In this document: positions 29,406-36,732 of the stretch, one piece after another
Layout of the letters: each line of letters starts with the position of its first letter
How positions within the stretch are numbered: the first letter of the stretch is position 1
Assembly: GCA_937922675.1 (NCBI GenBank)
Contig: CALAJN010000005.1
Span: 186,001-250,000 of the forward strand
DNA: 64,000 nt
Reading direction: 5' to 3'
Origin: an uncultured Granulosicoccaceae bacterium
GTDB lineage: Bacteria > Pseudomonadota > Gammaproteobacteria > Granulosicoccales > Granulosicoccaceae
Position numbers and translations under genes: made by a program
Notes under the pieces: model-generated
Database searches by the model: none
Seen by the model: only the letters and a program-made list of their open reading frames with translations
What the model was told of the DNA's origin: nothing

Positions 29406-29707
29406 GATCAACCAGGAACGCTCGCCGCTCACGGTGCGTTTTGTTTTTTTTGAAACGTACACACTGCCGACTCGCAAGTCGGCAGTATTTGTCGCAGACA
29501 ATGACAGCAAGCTCGACCCAAAGACATCTCAGCTCCGCCCGAGTACCGTCCTGGCCTACCGCCTACAAGTCACTTTACGACTCTGTATGTTTCTCACAAT
29601 GCCCTTGCAAGCCTACGCTCCGATACTGAACACATCGAAACAGCAGCTGCACATCGCGCTGCACTTCGAACCGATTCTTCTACCCATCTAATCATTGGAG
29701 CTTTATT

Positions 29708-29977
29708 ATGAACATTCGTCACATCACAACAGCTATGGTCTTCGCTTCAGTTGTCGGCTTTGCTGGCGCCGCGTCTGCAATCACGACGACGGGCAACCTG
29801 CAACAGGACGTTCACTCCTCGCTAGGTGGCAACGGCAACATCACCGCTACGGTCAGCGGCGGCACGGTCACGTTATTCGGCAACGCAAATGCGCTGGACA
29901 AAGCCAAGGCAGAGCGAGTGGCAGAGTCGTATCCCAATGTTGATCGTGTAATCAATCTGGTGAATACACCAAGCTAA
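29708..29977 (+). CDS. Secreted BON-domain protein, copy 1
   Basis: An 89-residue protein with signal peptide MNIRHITTAMVFASVVGFAG to about ASA at residue 23, leaving a mature protein of about 66 residues that is essentially one BON domain (GNLQQDVHSSLGGNGNI, TVSGGTVTLFGNANALDKAK, YPNVDRVINLVNT). BON domains occur in OsmY and related periplasmic proteins and are thought to bind lipids or membranes. The ATG has TTGGAGC upstream. It differs from copies 2 and 3 at only a few positions, e.g. Asn2 for Lys and Val11 for Ala. Confidence 0.92.
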   Translation: MNIRHITTAMVFASVVGFAGAASAITTTGNLQQDVHSSLGGNGNITATVSGGTVTLFGNANALDKAKAERVAESYPNVDRVINLVNTPS

Positions 29978-30016
29978 AGAGCCGGAGCCGTCTCAACAGC
30001 GATGACCTGACGAAAA

Positions 30017-30083
30017 GGCAGAGCGAACGCTCTGCCACCAGTACCAACCAGAGCCGCTGCCCTCCGGGTCAGCGGCTCTTTGC
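30017..30083 (+). terminator. Paired 3' hairpins after BON copy 1
   Basis: Hairpin A is GGCAGAGC-GAAC-GCTCTGCC (30017-30036). Hairpin B is AGAGCCGCTG / CAGCGGCTCT (30050-30079) with a 10-nt loop and a short T tract. B is the likely intrinsic terminator; A may protect or regulate the RNA. Confidence 0.7.
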
Positions 30084-30429
30084 GTTGTCCTTGACGAATA
30101 GATTGTGGCTCGCCCACGATTGTCATGCCGATCAACCAGGAATGCTAGCCGTTCAAGTGAGTCTTGGTATTAGTGGAAAGCACACACTGCCAACTCGAAG
30201 TCAGCAGTATTTATCGCAAGCATTGACAATACGCTCGACCCAAAGACATCTCAGCTCCTCCCGAGTACCGTCCTGGCCTTTCACCTACGAGTCACTTTAC
30301 GACTCTGTATGTTTCTCACAATACCCTTGCAAGCCTACGCACCGACACTGGACACATCGAAGCAGCGGGTGCACATCGCGCTGCACTTCGAACCGATTCT
30401 TGTAACCGACTAATCATTGGAGCTCTATT

Positions 30430-30699
30430 ATGAAAATTCGTCACATCACAACAGCTATGGCCTTCGCTTCTGTTGTCGGCTTTGCTGGCGCCGCGTCTGC
30501 AATCACGACGACCGGTAACCTGCAGCAGGACGTTCACTCCTCGCTAGGTGGCAACGGCAACATCACAGCCACGCTCAGCGGCGGTACGGTCACGTTGTTC
30601 GGCAACGCAAATGCACTGGACAAAGCCAAGGCAGAACGAGTGGCAGAGTCGTATCCCAACGTTGATCGTGTAATCAATCTGGTGAATACACCAAGCTAA
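30430..30699 (+). CDS. Secreted BON-domain protein, copy 2
   Basis: An 89-residue secreted BON protein nearly identical to its neighbours. Relative to copy 3 it keeps ITTTGNL at the mature N-terminus and has TLSGGTVTLF (Leu in place of Val). Signal peptide as in copy 1, with Lys2. It has its own leader and hairpin pair, so it is probably transcribed separately from copies 1 and 3. The ribosome-binding segment is TCATTGGAGC. Confidence 0.92.
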   Translation: MKIRHITTAMAFASVVGFAGAASAITTTGNLQQDVHSSLGGNGNITATLSGGTVTLFGNANALDKAKAERVAESYPNVDRVINLVNTPS

Positions 30700-30738
30700 A
30701 GGGACAGAGACGTCTCGACAGCGATGGCCCGACGAAAA

Positions 30739-30805
30739 GGCAGAGCGAAAGCTCTGCCACCAGTACCAACCAGAGCCGCTGCCCTACGGGTCAGCGGCTC
30801 TTTGC
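30739..30805 (+). terminator. Paired 3' hairpins after BON copy 2
   Basis: Hairpin A is GGCAGAGC-GAAA-GCTCTGCC (30739-30758), with a GNRA-type loop. Hairpin B is at 30772-30801 with the same stem as copy 1, followed by TTTGCG. Confidence 0.7.
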
Positions 30806-31120
30806 GTTGTCCTTGGCGAATCGATTGTGGCGCGCGCACGATTGGCAAGTCGATCAACCAGGAACTCTAGCCGCTCACGGTGAGTCTTGGTTCTAGTGAA
30901 AAACACGCACTGCCCACTCGCAAGTCAGCAGCATTTATCGCAGGCGATCGAAAGTAAACCGTCCTGGCCCAGCGCCTACAAGTCACTTTACGACTCTGTA
31001 TGTTTCTCACAATACCCTTGCAAGCCCACGCTCCGATACTAGAACCATCGAAACAGCAGGTGCACATCGCTCTGCACTTCGAACCGATTCTTCTACCCAT
31101 CTAATCATTGGAGCTTCACT

Positions 31121-31390
31121 ATGAAAATTCGTCACATCACAACAGCTATGGCCTTCGCCTCAGTTGTCGGCTTTGCTGGCGCCGCGTCTGCAATCTCGAC
31201 GACCGGTAACCTGCAACAGGACGTTCACTCCTCGCTAGGTGGCAACGGCAACATCACCGCTACGGTCAGCGGTAGTACTGTCACATTGCTCGGCAACGCC
31301 AATGCGCTGGACAAAGCCAAGGCAGAGCGAGTGGCAGAGTCGTATCCCAATGTTGATCGTGTAATCAATCTGGTGAATACACCAAGTTAA
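31121..31390 (+). CDS. Secreted BON-domain protein, copy 3
   Basis: An 89-residue secreted BON protein. Substitutions are Ser for Thr in ISTTGNL and SGSTVTLLGN where copies 1 and 2 have SGGTVTLFGN. Signal peptide, BON domain and ribosome-binding site are intact. Its leader lacks a block of about 35 bp present in copies 1 and 2 (after position 30957), so any leader function dependent on that block would be lost here. Confidence 0.92.
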   Translation: MKIRHITTAMAFASVVGFAGAASAISTTGNLQQDVHSSLGGNGNITATVSGSTVTLLGNANALDKAKAERVAESYPNVDRVINLVNTPS

Positions 31391-31429
31391 AGCACTGGAG
31401 CCGTCTCAACCACGATGGCCTGACTGAAA

Positions 31430-31496
31430 GGCAGCGCGAACGCTCTGCCCTCAGTACCATCCAGAGCCGCTGCCCTAAGGGTCAGCGGCTCTTTGC
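31430..31496 (+). terminator. Paired 3' hairpins after BON copy 3
   Basis: Hairpin A (31430-31449) has one mismatch in GGCAGCGC / GCTCTGCC. Hairpin B (31463-31492) is intact, with AGAGCCGCTG / CAGCGGCTCT and a short T tract. Confidence 0.65.
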
Positions 31497-31843
31497 GTTG
31501 TCCTTCCCGTTTCGTTCTATCCATGTCGTTCTATCGTTTTGTTCAACCTGGCGACATTCATGGCAATTAGCTACGCACAAGACAGTTGGCTGACTCGCCG
31601 TCCCAGCTGTCAAGACGCTCCCTTTCCGGTCGGATGAGACACCATTTGACGACGTATCTGCGTAAATTACTGACCTCTGGTTCCAGACTCATTAATTCAT
31701 GTCGCTGGATAATCAACAAAGGATCTGCGACCCCACGATGTGACACCCGTTGAATGCACTCGGCATGCCCTGGAGATGTCCGACTCTCCGACTCGATAAG
31801 CCGGCAGTAGCGCCCCGGTTGTGCCTATGGCGCGATGTGCCAT
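31497..31843. other. Non-coding stretch between BON array and toxin remnant
   Basis: No gene is supported in these 347 bp. The segment around 31785-31811 (CCGACTCG...CCGGCAGTAG) faintly resembles the unit 1 leader palindrome and might be a decayed leader, but the match is too short to rely on. Confidence 0.35.
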
Positions 31844-31954
31844 ATGGGTGCGACACTTTTGCTGCGCGACAAGTACGTTTACGCGGAAGGGGCGATTCGG
31901 GGAATGACTCTATGGAAACTCTCAAAGGCTTATTCTGAGCGACCGCATCGGTAG
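31844..31954 (+). pseudogene. Remnant of a TumE-like (DUF6516) toxin, N-terminal 36 residues
   Basis: From ATG 31844 the frame reads MGATLLLRDKYVYAEGAI then RGMTLWKLSKAYSERPHR and stops. This matches the start of TumE/DUF6516 toxins, which begin with a LLxRxKxVxxDGAIxEMxxW pattern followed by a His-Arg-Tyr-Lys-Tyr-like segment. The rest of the toxin (about 60-80 residues) is gone, and the HTH partner follows 35 bp later. I infer an internal deletion. Recognition is by eye from a short stretch, so it is moderately uncertain. Confidence 0.5.
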
Positions 31955-31989
31955 AAGACGCAAGTCCCGGATACAAGCGATTTGTCGAT

Positions 31990-32316
31990 ATGTGGAATCG
32001 AGCATCTATCGAAGAGGGTGACCATGGCGAAGTACATTTGAACTTCGAGGACTTTGCAATGCTAGCCGAGGTACTCACTCCGAAGCGTTTGGAGATCTTA
32101 AAGACGCTTCGACGATCCGGTCCAATGAATGTGCAAGCGCTATCTCAGGCCGTAGAGCGCGACTACAAAAATGTTCTCGTAGATAGTGCTGCACTCGAGG
32201 ACGCCGGATTGATGCAGAGAGACGACCTAGCGCGATTGATTGCTCCTTGGGATGTAATTGTTGCTCACCTCCGCGGTACCGTTCTGCCACGGCTTTCCCG
32301 GGTCAATAGTGCCTGA
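31990..32316 (+). CDS. HTH antitoxin-like regulator (TumA/HVO_A0114-type), probably 5'-truncated
   Basis: A 108-residue winged-helix protein. The core FEDFAMLAEVLTPKRLEILK, then ALSQAVERDYKNVLVDSAAL and EDAGLMQRDDLARLIAPWD, is the signature of the HVO_A0114-type family that accompanies TumE toxins as antitoxin or autoregulator. The usual N-terminal beta-rich segment is short or missing and no good ribosome-binding site precedes the ATG at 31990, consistent with a deletion that also removed most of the toxin gene. It may still fold as a DNA-binding module. The stop is 17 bp from the edge of the IS3 remnant. Confidence 0.6.
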   Translation: MWNRASIEEGDHGEVHLNFEDFAMLAEVLTPKRLEILKTLRRSGPMNVQALSQAVERDYKNVLVDSAALEDAGLMQRDDLARLIAPWDVIVAHLRGTVLPRLSRVNSA

Positions 32317-32333
32317 GCGTATGCCGAGCGTTT

Positions 32334-32923
32334 TTAGTGTTTTGTCTGCAACTCGTGAGTGATGAATTCGCTTCCATTATCAGATCGAATTGCCTGTGGG
32401 CTACCGTATCTAGCGATTACCGTCTTAACACGCGAAGTACATCGCTGTTGCGCAGAGACGTCCCCACTTCGATGGCGAGACAGTAGCCCGTCGCTTCGTC
32501 CTTGATGGTCAGGCATCGGAATTTGCAGCCGTTGCCATAGCTGTCGTGGACAAGGTCAACGGCCCAGACGTCATTTCGCTTGATCGCCGGTTGATCCAGG
32601 GCCTTACCGGTGCGAATCTTTCTGCTCGGCTTGTAGGGCGGCAGAGCAAGGCCCACCAAGCGCCAAACTCGATACACGCGCTTGTTGTTGACTTGCCAAC
32701 CGCGCAATCTGAGACTTCCGGCTGCCAGTCGGTATCCCCACGCTGGATGCTTTGCCGAGATCAGTCTGAGCGCACGTATCAGGTGGCGATCTCGTTTTTG
32801 CATTCTGGAGCAATAGGGGAGCCCGGAGCGTGGCGTCGACAACAGTTCAGACGCCCGACGTTGAGTCAGCCCACGGCCGCAGGCAAACAGCGCCATGGCT
32901 CGCTGTGTACGTGGGCTCACCAC
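32334..32923 (-). pseudogene. IS3 transposase OrfB, frameshifted and truncated
   Basis: The frame from 32923 reads RTQRAMALFACGRGLTQRRA, then HPAWGYRLAAGSLRLRGW and the first catalytic Asp in VWAVDLVHDSYGNG, typical of IS3 integrase domains. It stops at 32417 after RNSDVLRVLRR. A shifted frame continues as VKTVIARYGSPQAIRSDNGSEF, holding the second catalytic Asp, and ends at FITHELQTKH (32334). So there is a single-base indel near 32425-32435 and loss of everything after about residue 190. Non-functional. Confidence 0.88.
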
Positions 32924-33189
32924 TTTTTTGCAGCAATCTCCTTCATCACATCAACCTCAAGATCGCGCTCGGCGAGTAGTTTCTTCAGGCGCGTGTTCTC
33001 GACACGAAGCGTCTTCAGCTCCTTGACGTCGTTGACTTCCATCCCGTCGTAGAGGCGACGCCAGCGATAGATCGTCTGGTCGGTTATCGCGTGATTCTTT
33101 GCGGCGGCTGCAATGGAGGTGGCGTCAGCCTCACGCAAAATCGCGACAATCTGCTCGCCCGTGTGGCGCTTCTTCTTCATCTCGGTCAT
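32917..33189 (-). CDS. IS3 transposase OrfA
   Basis: A 90-residue DNA-binding subunit with an N-terminal helix-turn-helix (HTGEQIVAILREAD, ITDQTIYRWRRLYDG) and a C-terminal leucine-zipper region (KTLRVENTRLKKLLAERDLE). It ends at the AAAAAAG slippery site used by IS3 elements to make the OrfAB fusion by -1 frameshifting. The gene is intact, but its partner is broken. Confidence 0.88.
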   Translation of the reverse strand: MTEMKKKRHTGEQIVAILREADATSIAAAAKNHAITDQTIYRWRRLYDGMEVNDVKELKTLRVENTRLKKLLAERDLEVDVMKEIAAKKW

Positions 33190-33429
33190 CCTCGTGCTGA
33201 GGAAAACCTATCAGAACTGCTGGCCTAGAGCTTGGATAGCACTCCAACGTCAACTGATCTGACAACCATCGTACTGACAGCCTGAATGGGTAACTGTCAG
33301 ACCGTGTCGCGACCAGCACACATAAATGAAACCTTCCGTCTGCGGGTTTGAGCTACTCGTTTTAGCGCAACGTATTATTTCCTTCCCGTTGAACCATTTA
33401 AACGTTTTGAGTTACACGGTCTGGCTGAC

Positions 33430-33467
33430 AAAACGCAAAAAGCCGCTGACCCAAGAGCCAGCGGCTT
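33430..33467 (-). terminator. Intrinsic terminator of BON copy 4
   Basis: On the minus strand AAGCCGCTG and CAGCGGCTT form a 9-bp stem with a 10-nt loop, followed by TTTTTGCGTTTTG. The stem core (GCCGCTG/CAGCGGC) is the same as in hairpin B of the three tandem BON units. Confidence 0.8.
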
Positions 33468-33527
33468 GTACGCAAATCAGCCTTGCGCTTTAACCTTGTT
33501 CGTTATCAAACACCTGAAACTGCAGTC

Positions 33528-33803
33528 CTAGCTTCGGGTGTTGACCAGGTCAACGACCCGCTCCACATCAGGAAAGGAGCTTGCCACACGCGCTGCACGC
33601 GCCTTGTCTACCGCGTTGGCATTGCCAATCAGGGTGACCGTGTTGCCAGAGACACTGACTGTGATGTTGCCGTTGCCACCCAGCGCTGAATGCACGTCTT
33701 GCTGGAGGTTGCCCGTGCTCGTAATTGCTGAGGCAGGACCAGCAAATGCGAGGGCCGCAACAGACGCAAATGAGAGGGCCGCGACAATATTGAATACCTT
33801 CAT
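33528..33803 (-). CDS. Secreted BON-domain protein, diverged copy 4
   Basis: A 91-residue relative of the tandem BON proteins on the opposite strand. The signal peptide MKVFNIVAALSFASVAALAF ends near PASA; the BON domain keeps TGNLQQDVHSALGGNGNI, SGNTVTLIGNANAVDKA and FPDVERVVDLVNTRS. The ATG at 33803 follows a GGAG-type site (CGGAGATCACC); an in-frame extension to 34001 covers the leader and is rejected. Leader blocks shared with the tandem array are seen at about 33830-33910: ACGCTCCGATAATG, CATCGAAACA and GGTGCACATCGC, read on the minus strand. The copy therefore moved or was duplicated with its control region. Confidence 0.9.
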   Translation of the reverse strand: MKVFNIVAALSFASVAALAFAGPASAITSTGNLQQDVHSALGGNGNITVSVSGNTVTLIGNANAVDKARAARVASSFPDVERVVDLVNTRS

Positions 33804-34225
33804 GGTGATCTCCGATAAACGATTGAGTTGAATTTGGTCGAACAGCGCCGCGATGTGCACCGCTTGTTTCGATGAGATCATTATCGGAGCGTGCATTTGC
33901 CCTGGTCTTGTCAAGAACATACGACGCTGTAAGGTCGCGAGTTTCGCCTCGCGATCAGTTGGCGGGTACGCCACTTTGCAGCAATGCCTTGATGTCATCA
34001 AAACGGGTGCTGGCCGCGATCAGGCCGAGTTCACCCTCGCCCTTGAGCAGAACCAGGGTGGAGCAACTCTTATCGATGACATGGACTTCCGGTGACAACG
34101 CCAATGTTCCATTGGATCATCATCCCCTACCGTTCGTCAGGCAGTACCGCCATGCCCGAGATCGAACGTGTTGCCGAGGCGTATCAACATCAATTGCAGG
34201 GCCGTGCAACTGCAACACGTGGGGC
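33804..34225. other. BON copy 4 leader plus small-ORF region
   Basis: The left 120 bp is the conserved leader of BON copy 4. Beyond it are two overlapping small frames. One on the minus strand, 33955-34104, codes a 49-residue sequence from a TTG with protein-like composition (EVHVIDKSCSTLVLLKGEGE, then LGLIAASTRFDDIKALLQSG). One on the plus strand, 34104-34229, codes 41 residues (IERVAEAYQHQLQGRA). Neither has a convincing ribosome-binding site or known family; the minus one could be the tail of a lost gene. Confidence 0.35.
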
Positions 34226-35638
34226 CTAACGCTCGCGATAGCCTAGCAACTTGTTCTCGACAATTTCACTGGCAACGGTGTCGGGGACCGCGTCCTGCCA
34301 GTCTCTGCCCTCTGCAATGGCTTTGAGCACCTCACGTGAATATATGTTGAGCAGCTCTGTATCACTGGATTCAATGTCGCGAATAAACCCGTTTTCAATG
34401 AGGTGCTTGAACAGGTACTGCAGTCGATCATTGAATGCAAGACGCGATAAATCGCTCAGCGAACCATCGTCGGCACGCTCCGGATAGACATACAGTCGCG
34501 TGTTGTCCGGAAACAATTTTCCAAATCCCTCGAGGATGCCACCCTCTACACCGGCGTAGCGATCCTCATCGAATATCTCTCGTACATTGATCATCCCGAG
34601 TACGATTCCGATTTGATGATTGGTGTACTGACGGAAGTAGGCACGCAGGGAGAAGTAGCGCGTGTAGTCAGACACCATGACGCTATAGCCCAGTGCATTC
34701 AACAGTTGTATTCGAACCACCAGGTCCTCTTCAGGCACGTTCAAGTCGTTGCCCAAGGGGTCATTCAGGGAAATCTCTGCAAGCACAATTGAGTTGCTCT
34801 GATCGACCTCCTCTTTTCTGGCAAAGGTCTTGAACCCTTGCTCTATCATGTCGACGTTAAGCCTGGTGACCGGTTTGAACGAGCCTCGGATCGTCAATAC
34901 ATTCTTCTTGTAGAGCAACTCCGAGGGCACAGCGACAGAACCATCGGGACGGATCATGATGGCGCGAGTCTTCCAGCTGCGTATCAAATGCAGGTTGATC
35001 GCACACGGGTTGACGTCTTCAAAGTACGGCCCCTTCAGCTCGATGGAGTCGATCTCGATACGGCCTTGCGCAAGATTGTCAGTCAATGAGTCGATCAGCT
35101 GTTTCGGGTCTTCAAAGTAGTAGTAGGCGGCATAGACAAGATTCACACCGACCACACCCAATGCTTCCTGCTGCGCCTCGGCCTCAGCATCTCGCATGCG
35201 TACGTGCACGATCACATCCGAGGGCTCGGCACCCGGGTACATCTGAACCCGCACACCGCACCAGGCGTGGCACTCATTCTTGCGATTGAAGCTCTTGGCC
35301 GACACCGTTGCCGCATACGCAAAGAATCTGGACGCCTTGGGTCGTGAGGCACTTACGCGCTCGACAACCAACGTGTACTCTTTTTCCAGCATCGCCTTGA
35401 CACGTCCCTGAGACACGTAGCGGCTGCCCTCCTGCACGCCGTAGATTGCATCCGAAAACTGCATGTCGTAGGCGGACATGGTCTTGGCGATCGTGCCAGC
35501 CGCGGCCCCTGCCAGAAAAAACTGACGGGCAACTTCCTGGCCTGCACCAATCTCGGCTATTGACCCGTATTTTTTCTCGTCCAGATTGATGCGCAACGCC
35601 TTGTCGAGCGTTGTGCGACTGCTGACCTTGGCGTGCAT
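34226..35638 (-). CDS. Conserved uncharacterised protein (470 aa)
   Basis: I recall relatives of this protein in several proteobacteria but no experimentally proven role. The opening VSSRTTLDKALRINLDEKKY, then GSIAEIGAGQEVARQFFLAG and KTMSAYDMQFSDAIYG, is distinctive. Other notable stretches are HAWCGVRVQMYPGAEPSDVI, EALGVVGVNLVYAAYYYFED and LGMINVREIFDEDRYAGVEG. There is no signal peptide or membrane helix, so it is probably cytosolic. Some homologues are labelled nicotinate-nucleotide adenylyltransferase, I believe by automatic annotation, but no HxGH nucleotidyltransferase motif is present. It appears monocistronic, with its ATG at 35638 and about 290 bp of upstream sequence. Confidence 0.7.
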   Translation of the reverse strand: MHAKVSSRTTLDKALRINLDEKKYGSIAEIGAGQEVARQFFLAGAAAGTIAKTMSAYDMQFSDAIYGVQEGSRYVSQGRVKAMLEKEYTLVVERVSASRPKASRFFAYAATVSAKSFNRKNECHAWCGVRVQMYPGAEPSDVIVHVRMRDAEAEAQQEALGVVGVNLVYAAYYYFEDPKQLIDSLTDNLAQGRIEIDSIELKGPYFEDVNPCAINLHLIRSWKTRAIMIRPDGSVAVPSELLYKKNVLTIRGSFKPVTRLNVDMIEQGFKTFARKEEVDQSNSIVLAEISLNDPLGNDLNVPEEDLVVRIQLLNALGYSVMVSDYTRYFSLRAYFRQYTNHQIGIVLGMINVREIFDEDRYAGVEGGILEGFGKLFPDNTRLYVYPERADDGSLSDLSRLAFNDRLQYLFKHLIENGFIRDIESSDTELLNIYSREVLKAIAEGRDWQDAVPDTVASEIVENKLLGYRER

Positions 35639-35930
35639 AGGGTACGAAACTCAATGGTGTGTTGGCGCCGGCTGGCATGGACAACCGCTTTATACATGTG
35701 TGCCTGCGATATCGGTGCCTAAAGAGCCCCCCCGCTTTCTCAATCGCGCTTTTGCGGTGCCAATGAATACACGTTACGCCCAATAAATCGACACCAATGG
35801 CGCATCGATGGACATTATGTAAACAAATGACTTGAAAAGCGTCATGGCGGGCTAATCAGCCTCGGTCAATGCGGTACACCTGACCCAGGTCGTTGATGCC
35901 TTACCTACTATCCTCTGAGGCCGCAAGCTG

Positions 35931-36722
35931 ATGCCAAACCGGTTCCGCAAGGTCATGACTTCATATCGATTACTCGTACCCCTTGCCGCATTCCTCACGG
36001 GGAGCTTGTTGTCAGCGCCAAGCCATTCACAAAGCGACGCGAGTGGCGCAAGAACCGTGGGCGCATCGGTCGGCTATACCGACCAGGAGTTCAACAGCCG
36101 ACTGGACGCACCCGTGGCGCTTCCGATGGCACGAATTTCGGCCTCGTTCAGCTCAAGTGCGGCCACCATCGGGTTCGAGTACGCCCAATCACTCGGTGAT
36201 CGTGACATCTCGGAGCGCGATGCCACGGGCGCAGCAGACAGGAGCAATACCAGCGTCAACTTCGAGTATCGCCTCGGCCCTTCCTTTCATTTTCTGGCAG
36301 GTTACAGCGATACCGAAACCTCCATTCGCTTGCGTCCACGCGACGGCACTGCGGCGTCTAACGAATCGTATGCAACAGACGGCTATAACGTGGGACTGGC
36401 TTACAGCCTGCAGATGCCGGGTGCTGGTGCGCTACGTTTCAGCTACATCTGGACACGATTTGATGGCGAGCTGGAACTCGCTGACAGAAACGCACCAGCA
36501 GCACGTGCCGATTCGGCACTGGGCTTGACTGGGCGTTTCTCACCCGACGCGAGCGGCAGTGTAGCGGGTGTTGACTGGACAGTAGCGCTGAGTCAATCGA
36601 TTGCGCTGCGTGTATCCGCCGCCAGGCACGAGACCACCTTCGAGCTGCGCGAGGACGGCTCGAGGTTTGATCTGGACCAACAAGACACGCGCATTGGGCT
36701 CGGCATCCTCATTCCGCTCTAG
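35931..36722 (+). CDS. Putative outer-membrane beta-barrel protein
   Basis: A 263-residue protein with N-terminal signal (LLVPLAAFLTGSLLSAPSHS, cleavage near residue 34). The mature part has alternating polar/aromatic strands (SFSSSAATIGFEYAQSLGD, NTSVNFEYRLGPSFHFLAGY, ALRFSYIWTRFDGELELADR) and ends in a beta signature with a hydrophobic terminus (DTRIGLGILIPL). That pattern fits a small outer-membrane barrel of eight to twelve strands; no specific family is recognised. GAGG lies 12 bases before the ATG at 35931; an ATG at 35955 is an alternative. It converges with the MFS gene. Confidence 0.65.
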   Translation: MPNRFRKVMTSYRLLVPLAAFLTGSLLSAPSHSQSDASGARTVGASVGYTDQEFNSRLDAPVALPMARISASFSSSAATIGFEYAQSLGDRDISERDATGAADRSNTSVNFEYRLGPSFHFLAGYSDTETSIRLRPRDGTAASNESYATDGYNVGLAYSLQMPGAGALRFSYIWTRFDGELELADRNAPAARADSALGLTGRFSPDASGSVAGVDWTVALSQSIALRVSAARHETTFELREDGSRFDLDQQDTRIGLGILIPL

Positions 36723-36732
36723 CAAACACGCC

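Larger units (their letters stand above)
29406..31496 (+). repeat. Three tandem ~0.7-kb units, each a leader, BON gene and 3' hairpins
   Basis: Units run about 29406-30083, 30130-30805 and 30852-31496, with periods of 724 and 722 bp. Each begins GATCAACCAGGAA, has a conserved leader of 270-300 nt, a TCATTGGAGC ribosome-binding segment, an 89-codon BON gene, and two hairpins. The leader includes TTTACGACTCTGTATGTTTC and CCCTTGCAAGCC. About 80 nt before each ATG is CGATACT (units 1 and 3) or CGACACT (unit 2), which resembles the -10 of sigma-S promoters; no -35 is evident. Unit 1 alone has a perfect inverted repeat at 29464-29485 (CTGCCGACT / AGTCGGCAG), partly decayed in the others. Unit 3 has lost about 35 bp of leader. 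Conservation of non-coding parts implies recent duplication, selection, or both. Confidence 0.9.
32334..33300 (-). mobile_element. IS3-family insertion sequence remnant
   Basis: The block contains orfA, a programmed-frameshift A6G signal (minus strand, near 32923-32929) and a damaged orfB. The C-terminal third of the transposase, including the last catalytic Glu, and the far end of the element are missing. The near end is not certain: TGACAGTTACCCATTCAGG read on the minus strand from 33300 is a plausible terminal repeat, but no partner end remains to confirm it. The element cannot be self-mobile. Confidence 0.8.

Noticed and set aside
31785-31811. Possible fourth leader palindrome near the toxin remnant
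   Set aside because: Only a short partial match to the leader inverted repeat; no other leader block follows.
33274-33300. CTGACAG / CTGTCAG inverted repeat as an operator
   Set aside because: It is better explained as part of the end of the IS3 element; there is no gene start close enough to be controlled by it.
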